This document shows positions 1-6,027 of a DNA stretch of 7,648 nucleotides, piece after piece (the first letter of the stretch is position 1; each line of letters opens with the position of its first letter). The stretch covers positions 1 through 7,648 of the forward strand of contig WOZY01000046.1 in NCBI GenBank assembly GCA_011620045.1, written 5' to 3'. Both the position numbers and the translations under genes were made by a program. The notes below the pieces were generated by a model. That model saw nothing but the letters and a program-made list of their open reading frames with translations. It was not told the DNA's origin and did no database searches. Origin of the DNA: Mesotoga sp. Its GTDB lineage: Bacteria > Thermotogota > Thermotogae > Petrotogales > Kosmotogaceae.

Positions 1-947
1 AGTTGAACAAAACCTTCTGAAGTAGTCCACCTTGCGTTTCTTATAGTGCCTTCCTCAATATAGAGTTCGGGAAGGTCAGGAGAAGTATTCTTGACAACCG
101 ACAACTGCTTCTTGACTTCGGTAGTGTTGCCAGAAGAATCGCTTACTCTAACGACCAGAGTATTCATCCCCTCCGGAATGGGTATCTCCGGTATTAGCCT
201 TGCTCCGTCAAAGAGAAGAGAAATTCCGCTCTCTTGAGCGAAGGCTTCTATCTCAATCTCCTCAGGACTGTCCCAGTCGTCACTAATCTCAGCTTGTATC
301 GCGTCTCCTCTATACGGAAGGGTGAAGAAGAGTTTCACTTCTGGAGCGAAGTCTTCCGAAAGCTCAAGATCAACGATTGCAGGTTCAGAGCTTATCATAT
401 CAGACATTGAGAACGCCTGGACGATATACTTCGTATCTCTTTCTACAGGAACCGAAAACACCCCGCTAGATGATCTGTACGATACATCATTAACTAGAAT
501 TCGATAGTCAGTAACTTTTTTGGAATCGTTTGCCTTAACATCGAGAGTCAGTAATCCTTGCGCAAGACTCCATCGAACCACTGGCCTATCTGGAGGTTCA
601 AGATTAATCGTTGTCTTAACCGAGACCGGAGTCGTCAAGAATCTCTTACCCTCAATCAAAGTCACATATATCACATGAGTACCCTGCCCTTTCAATTCAA
701 ACGAAGCTTCAGTTCCTCTGAATTTCAAACCGTCATTGCCATCAACCGGAGGCCGATCGATTGTCACAAGAAACAGGGGAAGCTCCCTGCCGGGTGCCGA
801 GATATTCAGATCTATGTTGCAGATCGTGCCTTTGCAGTCTATCTGTCTGATAGAAACAGAGTAATTCCCGCCGTCACTACAGGCAGCTATCAGAATGAAC
901 AAAAGAGAAACAAAAATGATTCCTAAAATCCTCTTGATGTCCTTCAC
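1..947 (-). CDS. Putative Ig/FN3-like surface lipoprotein, C-terminus outside window
   Basis: The frame is open for 315 codons from a GTG at 947-945 to the left edge, with no stop, so the C-terminus is missing. The N-terminus (MKDIKRILGIIF...) has basic residues K2, K5 and R6, a hydrophobic core at about 7-20 and a lipobox I-A-A-C with Cys23, followed by Ser-Asp: a type II signal peptide, so the protein should be lipid-anchored outside the cytoplasm. Mature C38 and C43 could pair. Residues ~115-198 have a fibronectin-III-like pattern (PxxPxVxW, later YRI.VN, VPV...TKY.VQAF, SSEP). Residues ~199-285 look like a second Ig-like domain ending VRVSDSSGNTT. A further domain may begin near 287. No enzymatic motif is seen. 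Adhesion, envelope or binding roles are only inferences. The GTG is the only common start after the upstream in-frame TAA, but AGGAG lies just 1 nt before it. I do not recognise a named family. Confidence 0.82.
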   Translation of the reverse strand, partial: MKDIKRILGIIFVSLLFILIAACSDGGNYSVSIRQIDCKGTICNIDLNISAPGRELPLFLVTIDRPPVDGNDGLKFRGTEASFELKGQGTHVIYVTLIEGKRFLTTPVSVKTTINLEPPDRPVVRWSLAQGLLTLDVKANDSKKVTDYRILVNDVSYRSSSGVFSVPVERDTKYIVQAFSMSDMISSEPAIVDLELSEDFAPEVKLFFTLPYRGDAIQAEISDDWDSPEEIEIEAFAQESGISLLFDGARLIPEIPIPEGMNTLVVRVSDSSGNTTEVKKQLSVVKNTSPDLPELYIEEGTIRNARWTTSEGFVQ

Positions 948-1064
948 ACTCCTATCTTAAGAAGAATAACATATCCTGACAAAACTGACTCTTAAATGTT
1001 GCCCTGAAAGGCAAAAAAAAGATAGAATCAACTGGTGAGAAGTTGAAGGACAATGTAGAGGGAG
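948..1064. other. Divergent intergenic region
   Basis: This 117-nt spacer separates the leftward lipoprotein gene from the rightward reductase gene and should hold both promoters. A candidate for the rightward gene is listed separately. For the leftward gene I find only a weak pair, TTAAGA and TATGTT with a 16-nt spacer, not good enough to call. An A8 run at 1013-1020 follows a short inverted repeat, TTGCC/GGCAA, at 999-1003 and 1008-1012. Confidence 0.6.
999..1028 (+). promoter_or_regulatory. Candidate sigma-70-type promoter for the reductase gene
   Basis: The -35 candidate TTGCCC (999-1004, 4 of 6 matches) is followed by an 18-nt spacer and a -10 candidate TAGAAT (1023-1028, 5 of 6). Transcription would begin near 1035, giving a leader of about 30 nt. 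The -10 lies in GATAGAATC, the same nine bases found at the -10 of the tRNA-Gly promoter on the other strand. The call is moderate because the -35 is weak. Confidence 0.4.
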
Positions 1065-1065
1065 G
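1059..1065 (+). promoter_or_regulatory. Shine-Dalgarno overlapping the reductase GTG
   Basis: AGGGAGG is a strong anti-16S match, but its last G is the first base of the GTG normally taken as the start. In frame, TAG at 1056-1058 rules out an upstream start. The only well-spaced in-frame candidate downstream is CTG at 1074-1076, after an 8-nt gap. The site therefore bears on the start choice and hints at a rare CTG start. Confidence 0.55.
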
Positions 1066-1574
1066 TGCGAGAACTGAAGGTTATCGCTGTATTTGCGAGT
1101 ACGGTCAACGGCAAAATATCGCTCTCCAAAGAAGACAGAACTGAGTGGACATCAAAGGAAGATAAGAGTTACTTCAAATCCCTGACTTCAAAGATCGGGG
1201 TAGTTATTATGGGTAGAAAGACTTATGATGCTATTGGAAAGGCGCTTCCCGGAAGACTGAACATCGTGCTGACCAGAACTCCAGACAATTTTGAAGGCTC
1301 CAAAAACCTGGTTTTCACGTCATCGACTCCGGAAGAAATCCTCGAAGAACTTGAGAACAGAGGTTATGAAGAAGTCTGCCTCATTGGAGGAGCAGACACA
1401 TTTGACCAGTTTGCCAATAAGGGTTTGGTAAATGAACTCCATATAACTTTCGAACCCATTATCAGAAAGGGGATCAAGGGCCTGGGAGAAAAACTGGAGT
1501 GCGGAGTGCAACTGAAGTTTAGGGAGTTTCGTGAACTGGGCCAAGCGAGTCTTCTGATCTACGATGTCATATGA
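1065..1574 (+). CDS. Dihydrofolate reductase family protein
   Basis: This protein has the DHFR/RibD-C fold, which reduces a pterin-like or pyrimidine substrate with NADPH in the cytosol; DHFR itself regenerates tetrahydrofolate. In the 169-residue reading: N-terminal strand KVIAVFASTVNGKIS (5-19), GRKTYDAIG (50-58), NIVLTR (66-71), LIGGADTF (106-113, nucleotide-binding Gly-Gly) and VNELHITFEP (122-131). The SKED segment puts E32 about where the active-site acid of T. maritima DHFR falls, judging from a remembered sequence. That similarity, the length and the PLPGRLNIVLTR block favour a Thermotoga-type DHFR (folA) over RibD, and no deaminase domain or rib gene is nearby. The start is uncertain: the GTG at 1065 shares its first G with the Shine-Dalgarno AGGGAGG (1059-1065), whereas CTG at 1074 sits 8 nt downstream of it and would give a 166-residue protein starting (M)KVIAVF. 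It appears to be a single-gene unit. Confidence 0.85.
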   Translation: MRELKVIAVFASTVNGKISLSKEDRTEWTSKEDKSYFKSLTSKIGVVIMGRKTYDAIGKALPGRLNIVLTRTPDNFEGSKNLVFTSSTPEEILEELENRGYEEVCLIGGADTFDQFANKGLVNELHITFEPIIRKGIKGLGEKLECGVQLKFREFRELGQASLLIYDVI

Positions 1575-1575
1575 A

Positions 1576-1651
1576 TGGAGCGGGCGACGGGACTCGAACC
1601 CGCGACCCTCAGCTTGGGAAGCTGATGCTCTACCAACTGAGCTACACCCGC
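1576..1651 (-). tRNA. tRNA-Gly, anticodon CCC
   Basis: The reverse complement folds as a full cloverleaf of 76 nt with encoded CCA. The acceptor stem GCGGGTG pairs with CGCCCGC, with one T-G pair. The D arm is GCTC/GAGC with AGTTGGTA in the loop. The anticodon stem TCAGC/GCTGA encloses the loop TTCCCAA, whose anticodon CCC reads GGG glycine codons. The T arm is GCGGG, TTCGAGT, CCCGT with one G-T pair. The discriminator is U73, usual for bacterial tRNA-Gly. The 3' end lies 1 nt from the stop codon of the convergent reductase gene, and no U-rich terminator hairpin follows on this strand. The gene lies downstream of the seven-gene operon on the same strand and has its own promoter. Confidence 0.97.
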
Positions 1652-1661
1652 ATTCACGGAG

Positions 1662-1691
1662 ATTCTATCACCCGAAGGAAACCCTTGTCAA
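1662..1691 (-). promoter_or_regulatory. Promoter of tRNA-Gly
   Basis: On the minus strand a perfect -35 TTGACA (1691-1686) is followed by an 18-nt spacer and a -10 TAGAAT (1667-1662, 5 of 6 matches). The tRNA starts 10 nt after the -10, so transcription should begin only about 3-4 nt before the mature 5' end. This is a strong vegetative-type promoter, suited to a stable RNA. It lies entirely in the 66-nt gap after the GlmL-like gene. Confidence 0.78.
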
Positions 1692-1717
1692 TTGCGTAAT
1701 AACCAGATTTGTGTGGT

Positions 1718-3088
1718 TCAGGAATCTCCGAGTTCTTCAAAAGAGCTCTTAAGAAGATCCTTTGCAGAAGAAAAATCAACGGTCGATATTAGGCCGATCG
1801 CACCGAAAATGTAGTTCTTATCTCTGTAAAGCTTTACACTGGCTTTCGGCAGCAATTCCTTTTCGTGTCTTTCGGAAAGAGTTCTAGTAGCTTCCATAAT
1901 TTTCCAGGAGAATCTCGATCTGCTCAGAATTCCTCCAGTACCAACTACAGATCTGACAGCCGTAAGATCCTTTCCATAGGCAACTTCAATTCTTCCGGTG
2001 GGCCCATAAAACTGCTTGATGATTCCCGCATGCCTTCTTAAGGAAGCCTCGAAACAGTATCTGGCAAGTCTTACAGAGAAGGCCTCATCGACAGAATTCT
2101 TTGGGTAAGGCGTCAGGTTTTCAACAATGTTCTCCAGATTGGGAAACTCTCTTTCCAGCTCGCTCCTCCCAATATGCTCGATAACGTGACGGGCATTAAC
2201 ATAGATTCCGAGATCTCCTTCGACGGTCCTCTTTGATTTGGGTTCCGGAGATGCCAGCATAGACGCTATCTCGGGATCTCCATCGGTAACTGAATCGACG
2301 TCCGTAGTCGCGCCCCCGATATCAACTGCGAGCACATCACCTTGGACCTCAGAAAAGAGTTCAGCCGCAAGCATAACTGCTGCTGGTGTCGGGATAACCG
2401 GCTTATCAGCTATCGAGTAAATCTTCTCCATTCCGGGACCCTTCACAATGTTTTTTGAAAAGACCTCTCTGATAATCTCCCTCGTCGGTTCAACATTGAG
2501 CTCATCGATTCTAGGATACACATTTTCCACTACGCGAACATCTCTTCCGTTCCCCGAGATCATTTCATAAACTTCGTCCGCTGCCTCAATATTTCCCGCA
2601 TAGATTATGGGAATGTCGGGATCTGCATTCTTGAGGATCTCCGCATTATGAATGACTGTCTCCCTATCACCATAATCAACTCCACCTGCAAGAAGTATCA
2701 ACTTTGGAGCGACCTCCTCGATTCTTTTCAAATCTCTTTGGGCTAACTTGCCGACCCTCACTAACTTTATAACGCCACCAGCTCCAAGGGCCGCCTCCCT
2801 TGCGGCTCTCACAGTCATATCGTAAACGAGACCGTGAACCGTCATTCTCAGTCCCCCCGCCGCGCTTGATGACGCAACCAAAACATCCCATTCAAGCACC
2901 TCTGTTCCGATGTTTTTTTTCAATGCTTTCATGGCTTTCTCGATACCAACAGTAACATCATTCTCATCTATGGTTGTGTAAGATTCACCCTGCCCAATGA
3001 ATTTCATTGTCCCCGATGCATCACAAGAAAAAGCAGAGAGCACCGTAGTGGTGCTCCCGATTTCTGCAGTCAGGAACTCAACCCTCAT
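1718..3088 (-). CDS. GlmL/MutL-family ASKHA ATPase, orphan mutase-reactivase-like protein
   Basis: This 456-residue protein matches the MutL/GlmL family, ASKHA-fold ATPases encoded with B12-dependent glutamate mutase or related aminomutases and thought to reactivate them. It is not DNA-repair MutL. Visible motifs: phosphate-1-like AEIGSTTT (8-15), SSSAAGGLRM (73-82), LLAGGVDYG (132-140), phosphate-2-like VDIGGATTDVDSV (255-267) and adenosine-type VVGTGGILSR (381-390). The first motif has Glu9 where many actin-fold proteins have Asp; I recall AEIGSTTT in a GlmL-like subgroup linked to ornithine breakdown, but this needs checking. The length suits a complete family member. Its ATG overlaps the yqeY stop (ATGA, 3085-3088), and only a weak Shine-Dalgarno is seen, so translational coupling to yqeY is likely. 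It is the last protein gene of the operon. No mutase, aminomutase or cobalamin gene is in the window, so its client is unknown. Confidence 0.85.
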   Translation of the reverse strand: MRVEFLTAEIGSTTTVLSAFSCDASGTMKFIGQGESYTTIDENDVTVGIEKAMKALKKNIGTEVLEWDVLVASSSAAGGLRMTVHGLVYDMTVRAAREAALGAGGVIKLVRVGKLAQRDLKRIEEVAPKLILLAGGVDYGDRETVIHNAEILKNADPDIPIIYAGNIEAADEVYEMISGNGRDVRVVENVYPRIDELNVEPTREIIREVFSKNIVKGPGMEKIYSIADKPVIPTPAAVMLAAELFSEVQGDVLAVDIGGATTDVDSVTDGDPEIASMLASPEPKSKRTVEGDLGIYVNARHVIEHIGRSELEREFPNLENIVENLTPYPKNSVDEAFSVRLARYCFEASLRRHAGIIKQFYGPTGRIEVAYGKDLTAVRSVVGTGGILSRSRFSWKIMEATRTLSERHEKELLPKASVKLYRDKNYIFGAIGLISTVDFSSAKDLLKSSFEELGDS

Positions 3089-3546
3089 CTACTCTCAAGA
3101 AGCTCCCTAACAATTTTGTTGACGAGCTTTCCGTCCGCTCTTCCCTTTACTCTGACCATCAACTCTCTCATGACTTTCCCTAGATCTGAAGGATTCTTGG
3201 CCTTCAAATCGTCAATCGTCTGCAGGGCAATCGCCCTTATTTCATCAGCCGAGAGTTCTTCTGGAAGGTAGCTTCTCAGTATCTCAAGCTCCTTGGATTC
3301 ACTGGAAACCAGATCGTCTCTCCCCGCCTTCTTGTAGGCTTCAATTGATTCTTCTCGTTTCTTCGCTTCCTTAGCAATAAGATCAATCAAGAGCTCATCG
3401 TTGACCTCTCGAGCTCTGGCCTCTTCTGAAGATACAAGATAGTTTTTTACGGAAGCAATTACACTCCTCAAAGTATTCGTTTTCAAAGAATCTCGGGACT
3501 TCATCGCTTCCTTCATTTCCTGTTGAATTTGCTCATAAAGCGTCAT
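3085..3546 (-). CDS. yqeY: GatB/YqeY domain-containing protein
   Basis: This 153-residue protein has the usual size and motifs of the YqeY family, small cytosolic proteins that resemble the tail domain of the amidotransferase subunit GatB. Seen: a helical N-terminus, AKKREESIEAYKKAGRDDL (60-79) leading into LEILRSYLPEEL (87-98), and a C-terminal block with GKVMRELM (123-130) and GRADGKLVNKIVREL (135-149). Its role is not firmly known; the likeness to a tRNA-binding domain and the position just after lysS suggest a link to tRNA or translation, which is inference. ATG 3546-3544 is preceded by AGAGGTGATTCG, a good Shine-Dalgarno starting right at the lysS stop, 13 nt away. The 3' end overlaps the GlmL-like gene by 4 nt. 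Confidence 0.93.
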   Translation of the reverse strand: MTLYEQIQQEMKEAMKSRDSLKTNTLRSVIASVKNYLVSSEEARAREVNDELLIDLIAKEAKKREESIEAYKKAGRDDLVSSESKELEILRSYLPEELSADEIRAIALQTIDDLKAKNPSDLGKVMRELMVRVKGRADGKLVNKIVRELLESR

Positions 3547-3559
3547 CGAATCACCTCTA

Positions 3560-5062
3560 CTATTCCTCGCTATTGCTCAACGCCTCTTCTTCATCAAAAG
3601 AGATTGGTCTTACGAGCGGGAAGGGAATAATGTCTCTTATGGAAGGTGCATCTGTCACCAACATTATTATTCTATCCCAGCCCACTCCTAATCCTCCCGT
3701 GGGGGGCATCCCATATTCAAGAGCCCTGATGAAATCCTGATCCATCATCTGAGCCTCCTCATCACCGATGTCCCTCAAACCCGCTTGATGAAGGAAACGA
3801 TCACACTGTTCAATCGGATCGTTCAACTCACTGAAAGCGTTTGCCATCTCCATAGAGCTTATTATCAGCTCGAACCTCTCTGTAACTCTCGGATCTTCTC
3901 GATGAATTTTCGACAATGGAGAGATTATTACTGGATGCTCGGTAACAAAAGTGGGATTGACAAGGTTGTGCTCCACAAGATCCCACAATTTCTCGATCAA
4001 GTGTCCTCTTTCCTTGATATCAGGTTCAGCATTATGCTTCTTTAGAACAGCAATCATTTCATCATTCGAGTCTTCCAAGATATCGACTCCAAGATTCTCT
4101 TCTATGAAGCTAGCCATCTTAACTCTACGCCAAGGCCTCGAAAAATCGATCTCTTTTCCCTGGTAAGTGATAATCTCGGAGCCTGTTATTTCGCGCACCA
4201 CGTAGTTGATCATCTCTTCAGTGATATCCATTATATCGTTGTAATCTGCGTACGCCCAGTATAGCTCCATCATAGTGAACTCAGGGTGATGTTTGTAGGA
4301 GACTCCTTCATTGCGGAAGTTCTTTCCGATTTCGAAAATCCTTTCAAAGCCTCCCACCAGGAATCTCTTAAGGAATAGTTCTTCTGCAATCCTCAAATAC
4401 ATCTCCGACTCGAAGACATTGATGTGAGTTTTGAAGGGCCTTGCCGACGCCCCACCAGTCAGATAATGAAGCATAGGCGTATCCACTTCGACAAAATCCC
4501 TGGACTGAAGAAACTCTCTGACCAGTCGAAACAACTCAGAGCGAATCCGAAACCTCTCAAGGGCCTCGTCACTTGAAAGCATCTCTACGTATCTCTGTCT
4601 GTAGATTATCTCCTTATCCTTCACTCCATGCCACTTTTCGGGCATCATTCTTATTGCCTTCGAGAGTATCTCGAAATGCTTTACAAAGATCGATATCTCT
4701 CCGGTGTGTGTCTTGAAAGGAAATCCAGTGACGCCCACGAAGTCGCCTATGTTCACATATTTCTTGAAGACCTCGAACTTCTTCGCACCTACCCCATCGA
4801 GCCTAATATATGCCTGAATCCGGTCGGTATTGTCTCTGAGAACAAAGAAAGTGGATTTTCCGTGGTTTCTCATCGCAACCACTCTTCCAGCAGTTCTTAC
4901 AGTTATATCTTCTCTAGTCTCGGAATCCTTTAAACCCGAGAAATCCTCCTTAATCTGACCGGCCCAGTGAGTTTTCTCAAAACGGTACGGGTACGGCTCG
5001 ATTCCCTCGCTGCGCATCTGATTTATCTCTTCAATTCTCTGTTTCCTTGCTTCTTCACTCAT
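3560..5062 (-). CDS. lysS: Lysine--tRNA ligase, class II
   Basis: This cytosolic enzyme charges tRNA-Lys with lysine using ATP. The 500-residue protein is full length. An N-terminal OB-fold anticodon-binding domain spans about 53-133 ([19 protein letters not shown]). The class II catalytic core has a motif 1 region near 176-208 (FVEVDTPML at 190-198), motif 2 at about 240-268 ([11 protein letters not shown]...[11 protein letters not shown]) with Arg250 and Glu252, AYADY (270-274), the [13 protein letters not shown] block (404-416) and motif 3 at 455-471 ([14 protein letters not shown]). HHPEFT and GVGWDR differ slightly from the E. coli forms HNPEFT and GIGIDR, but the key residues are intact. 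The C-terminus is acidic. The ATG lies 12 nt after the greA stop, with a G-rich Shine-Dalgarno GGGGG at 5073-5069, weaker than the GGAGG of its neighbours. Confidence 0.98.
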   Translation of the reverse strand: MSEEARKQRIEEINQMRSEGIEPYPYRFEKTHWAGQIKEDFSGLKDSETREDITVRTAGRVVAMRNHGKSTFFVLRDNTDRIQAYIRLDGVGAKKFEVFKKYVNIGDFVGVTGFPFKTHTGEISIFVKHFEILSKAIRMMPEKWHGVKDKEIIYRQRYVEMLSSDEALERFRIRSELFRLVREFLQSRDFVEVDTPMLHYLTGGASARPFKTHINVFESEMYLRIAEELFLKRFLVGGFERIFEIGKNFRNEGVSYKHHPEFTMMELYWAYADYNDIMDITEEMINYVVREITGSEIITYQGKEIDFSRPWRRVKMASFIEENLGVDILEDSNDEMIAVLKKHNAEPDIKERGHLIEKLWDLVEHNLVNPTFVTEHPVIISPLSKIHREDPRVTERFELIISSMEMANAFSELNDPIEQCDRFLHQAGLRDIGDEEAQMMDQDFIRALEYGMPPTGGLGVGWDRIIMLVTDAPSIRDIIPFPLVRPISFDEEEALSNSEE

Positions 5063-5074
5063 AAAATACCCCCA

Positions 5075-5548
5075 TCACTTGCCGATGGTAAGAATTTTGT
5101 ACTTCGCCCAACCCGCAGGGGTTTTTACCCTCACCAATTCATCCACTTTGTGGGTCAGAATTCCGCGTCCAATAGGAGAATCGGAACTGATTTTTCCCTC
5201 AAAAATGTTGGCTTCCTGAGCGTTGACGATTCTGAACTGTGATTTCTCACCTGTCTCAACGTTCTGGAGTTCAACGACATATCCCAATTTAACTATGCTC
5301 AGATCACCGTCGTCCTCAATTATTTCAGCGTTGTTGAGTATCTCTTCCAGCTGCTTTATTCTGCTATCGATTCTTCCCTGTTCATTCTTTGCTTCATCGT
5401 ATTCGCTATTTTCACTTAGATCGCCAAGCTCTCTGGCTTCCTTGATCCTTTCAGCAATTTCGTACATGAGTTTCTTTCTAAGACTCTCGAGCTCCTCTTT
5501 CATTCTGTCGAAGCCTTCCTGTGTAAGGTAAATGACTTTTTTCTTCAC
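5075..5548 (-). CDS. greA: Transcription elongation factor GreA
   Basis: GreA enters the RNA polymerase secondary channel and stimulates cleavage of backtracked RNA. With the GTG at 5548-5546 the protein is 157 residues, the usual family length, and begins MKKKVIYLTQEGFDRMKEEL. Residues 1-~75 form the antiparallel coiled coil, whose tip carries GDLSENSEYDEAK with the acidic pair D43 and E46 that coordinates the catalytic metal in the family. The C-terminal FKBP-like domain has SPIGRGIL and KTPAGWAKYKIL. The frame also opens upstream at TTG 5569, overlapping the nrdR stop as TTGA. I prefer the GTG, since GGAGGG (5563-5558) lies 9 nt before it and the seven extra residues (MNGGIQV) do not look like the family. 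It sits between nrdR and lysS in the operon. Confidence 0.95.
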   Translation of the reverse strand: MKKKVIYLTQEGFDRMKEELESLRKKLMYEIAERIKEARELGDLSENSEYDEAKNEQGRIDSRIKQLEEILNNAEIIEDDGDLSIVKLGYVVELQNVETGEKSQFRIVNAQEANIFEGKISSDSPIGRGILTHKVDELVRVKTPAGWAKYKILTIGK

Positions 5549-5557
5549 GACCTGGAT

Positions 5558-5563
5558 CCCTCC
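5558..5563 (-). promoter_or_regulatory. Shine-Dalgarno deciding the greA start
   Basis: GGAGGG lies just after the nrdR stop, 9 nt before the GTG at 5548. It would lie inside the coding sequence if the TTG at 5569 were used. This spacing is the main reason for choosing the shorter GreA. Confidence 0.75.
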
Positions 5564-5565
5564 AT

Positions 5566-6027
5566 TCAACGATCTCTGTCGTTCCTGAGTTCCTCAATTA
5601 TATCCATGAAATGGTCTATGTCCCTGAATTCTTTGTAAACAGATGCAAATCTAACGTACGCAACTCTGTCAAGAGACTTAAGTTCAGTCATTATCATCTC
5701 GCCGATCTCACTTGAGATTACTTCGTGCTTCCCCGCCTTCACAATCCCGTTTTCTACGGATTCAACGATAGCATTGACCGTATCGACAGATATTGGCCTC
5801 TTCTCACAGGCGTTGAGCAGTCCATTCAGAAGTTTCTCCCTGCTGAATTTCTCCCTCCTGCCGTCTTTTTTTACCACCAAGAAGGGAAGTCTCTCATACC
5901 TCTCATAGGTAGTGAATCTTGCACCACACTTCTCGCACTCCCTTCTTCTCCGAATGGAAGTGGATTCATCGGTCGGTCTAGAATCCAGAACCCTTGTAGA
6001 ATCTCCACCACAAAAAGGACATTTCAT
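5566..6027 (-). CDS. nrdR: Transcriptional repressor NrdR
   Basis: NrdR represses ribonucleotide reductase genes when nucleotide levels, sensed through an ATP-cone, are high. The 153 residues match the family in length and order. The N-terminal zinc ribbon has C3, C6, C31 and C34 (MKCPFCGG, later [15 protein letters not shown]) with the basic run IRRRRE (25-30). The ATP-cone covers about 49-139, with [16 protein letters not shown] (51-66), the KRPIS segment (76-80) and [13 protein letters not shown] (122-134). No key residue is missing. The ATG follows directly on the whiA stop TAG (6030-6028) with no gap, and a Shine-Dalgarno GGGAGA (6040-6035) lies 7 nt upstream inside whiA. No ribonucleotide reductase gene is in the window, so it acts elsewhere. 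I find no convincing NrdR box here. Confidence 0.97.
   Translation of the reverse strand: MKCPFCGGDSTRVLDSRPTDESTSIRRRRECEKCGARFTTYERYERLPFLVVKKDGRREKFSREKLLNGLLNACEKRPISVDTVNAIVESVENGIVKAGKHEVISSEIGEMIMTELKSLDRVAYVRFASVYKEFRDIDHFMDIIEELRNDRDR

Noticed and set aside
322..926. Plus-strand open frames across the lipoprotein region
   Set aside because: They lie opposite a 315-codon frame with a clear signal peptide and domain-like pattern. Their own translations show no family features and no good ribosome sites, so they are shadows.
999..1020. Inverted repeat TTGCC/GGCAA beside an A8 run, as a terminator
   Set aside because: Read on the minus strand the T-run comes before the hairpin, and on the plus strand the hairpin is followed by A, so neither direction makes an intrinsic terminator. 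The stem is only 5 bp.
1701..1718. Hairpin AACCA/TGGTT just after the GlmL-like gene, as an operon terminator
   Set aside because: The stem is 5 bp with an 8-nt loop, and no U-run follows on the minus strand, so it is too weak to call.
1718..3088. DNA mismatch repair MutL
   Set aside because: The name is shared but the protein has actin-like ASKHA motifs and no GHKL ATPase motifs.
3785..5531. Plus-strand open frames opposite lysS and greA
   Set aside because: They are antisense to strongly conserved genes, have low-complexity Ser/Leu-rich translations and lack recognisable motifs.
5640..5680. TTGACA on the minus strand inside nrdR as an internal promoter for greA/lysS
   Set aside because: No acceptable -10 element lies 16-18 nt downstream, and the bases encode a conserved part of the ATP-cone.
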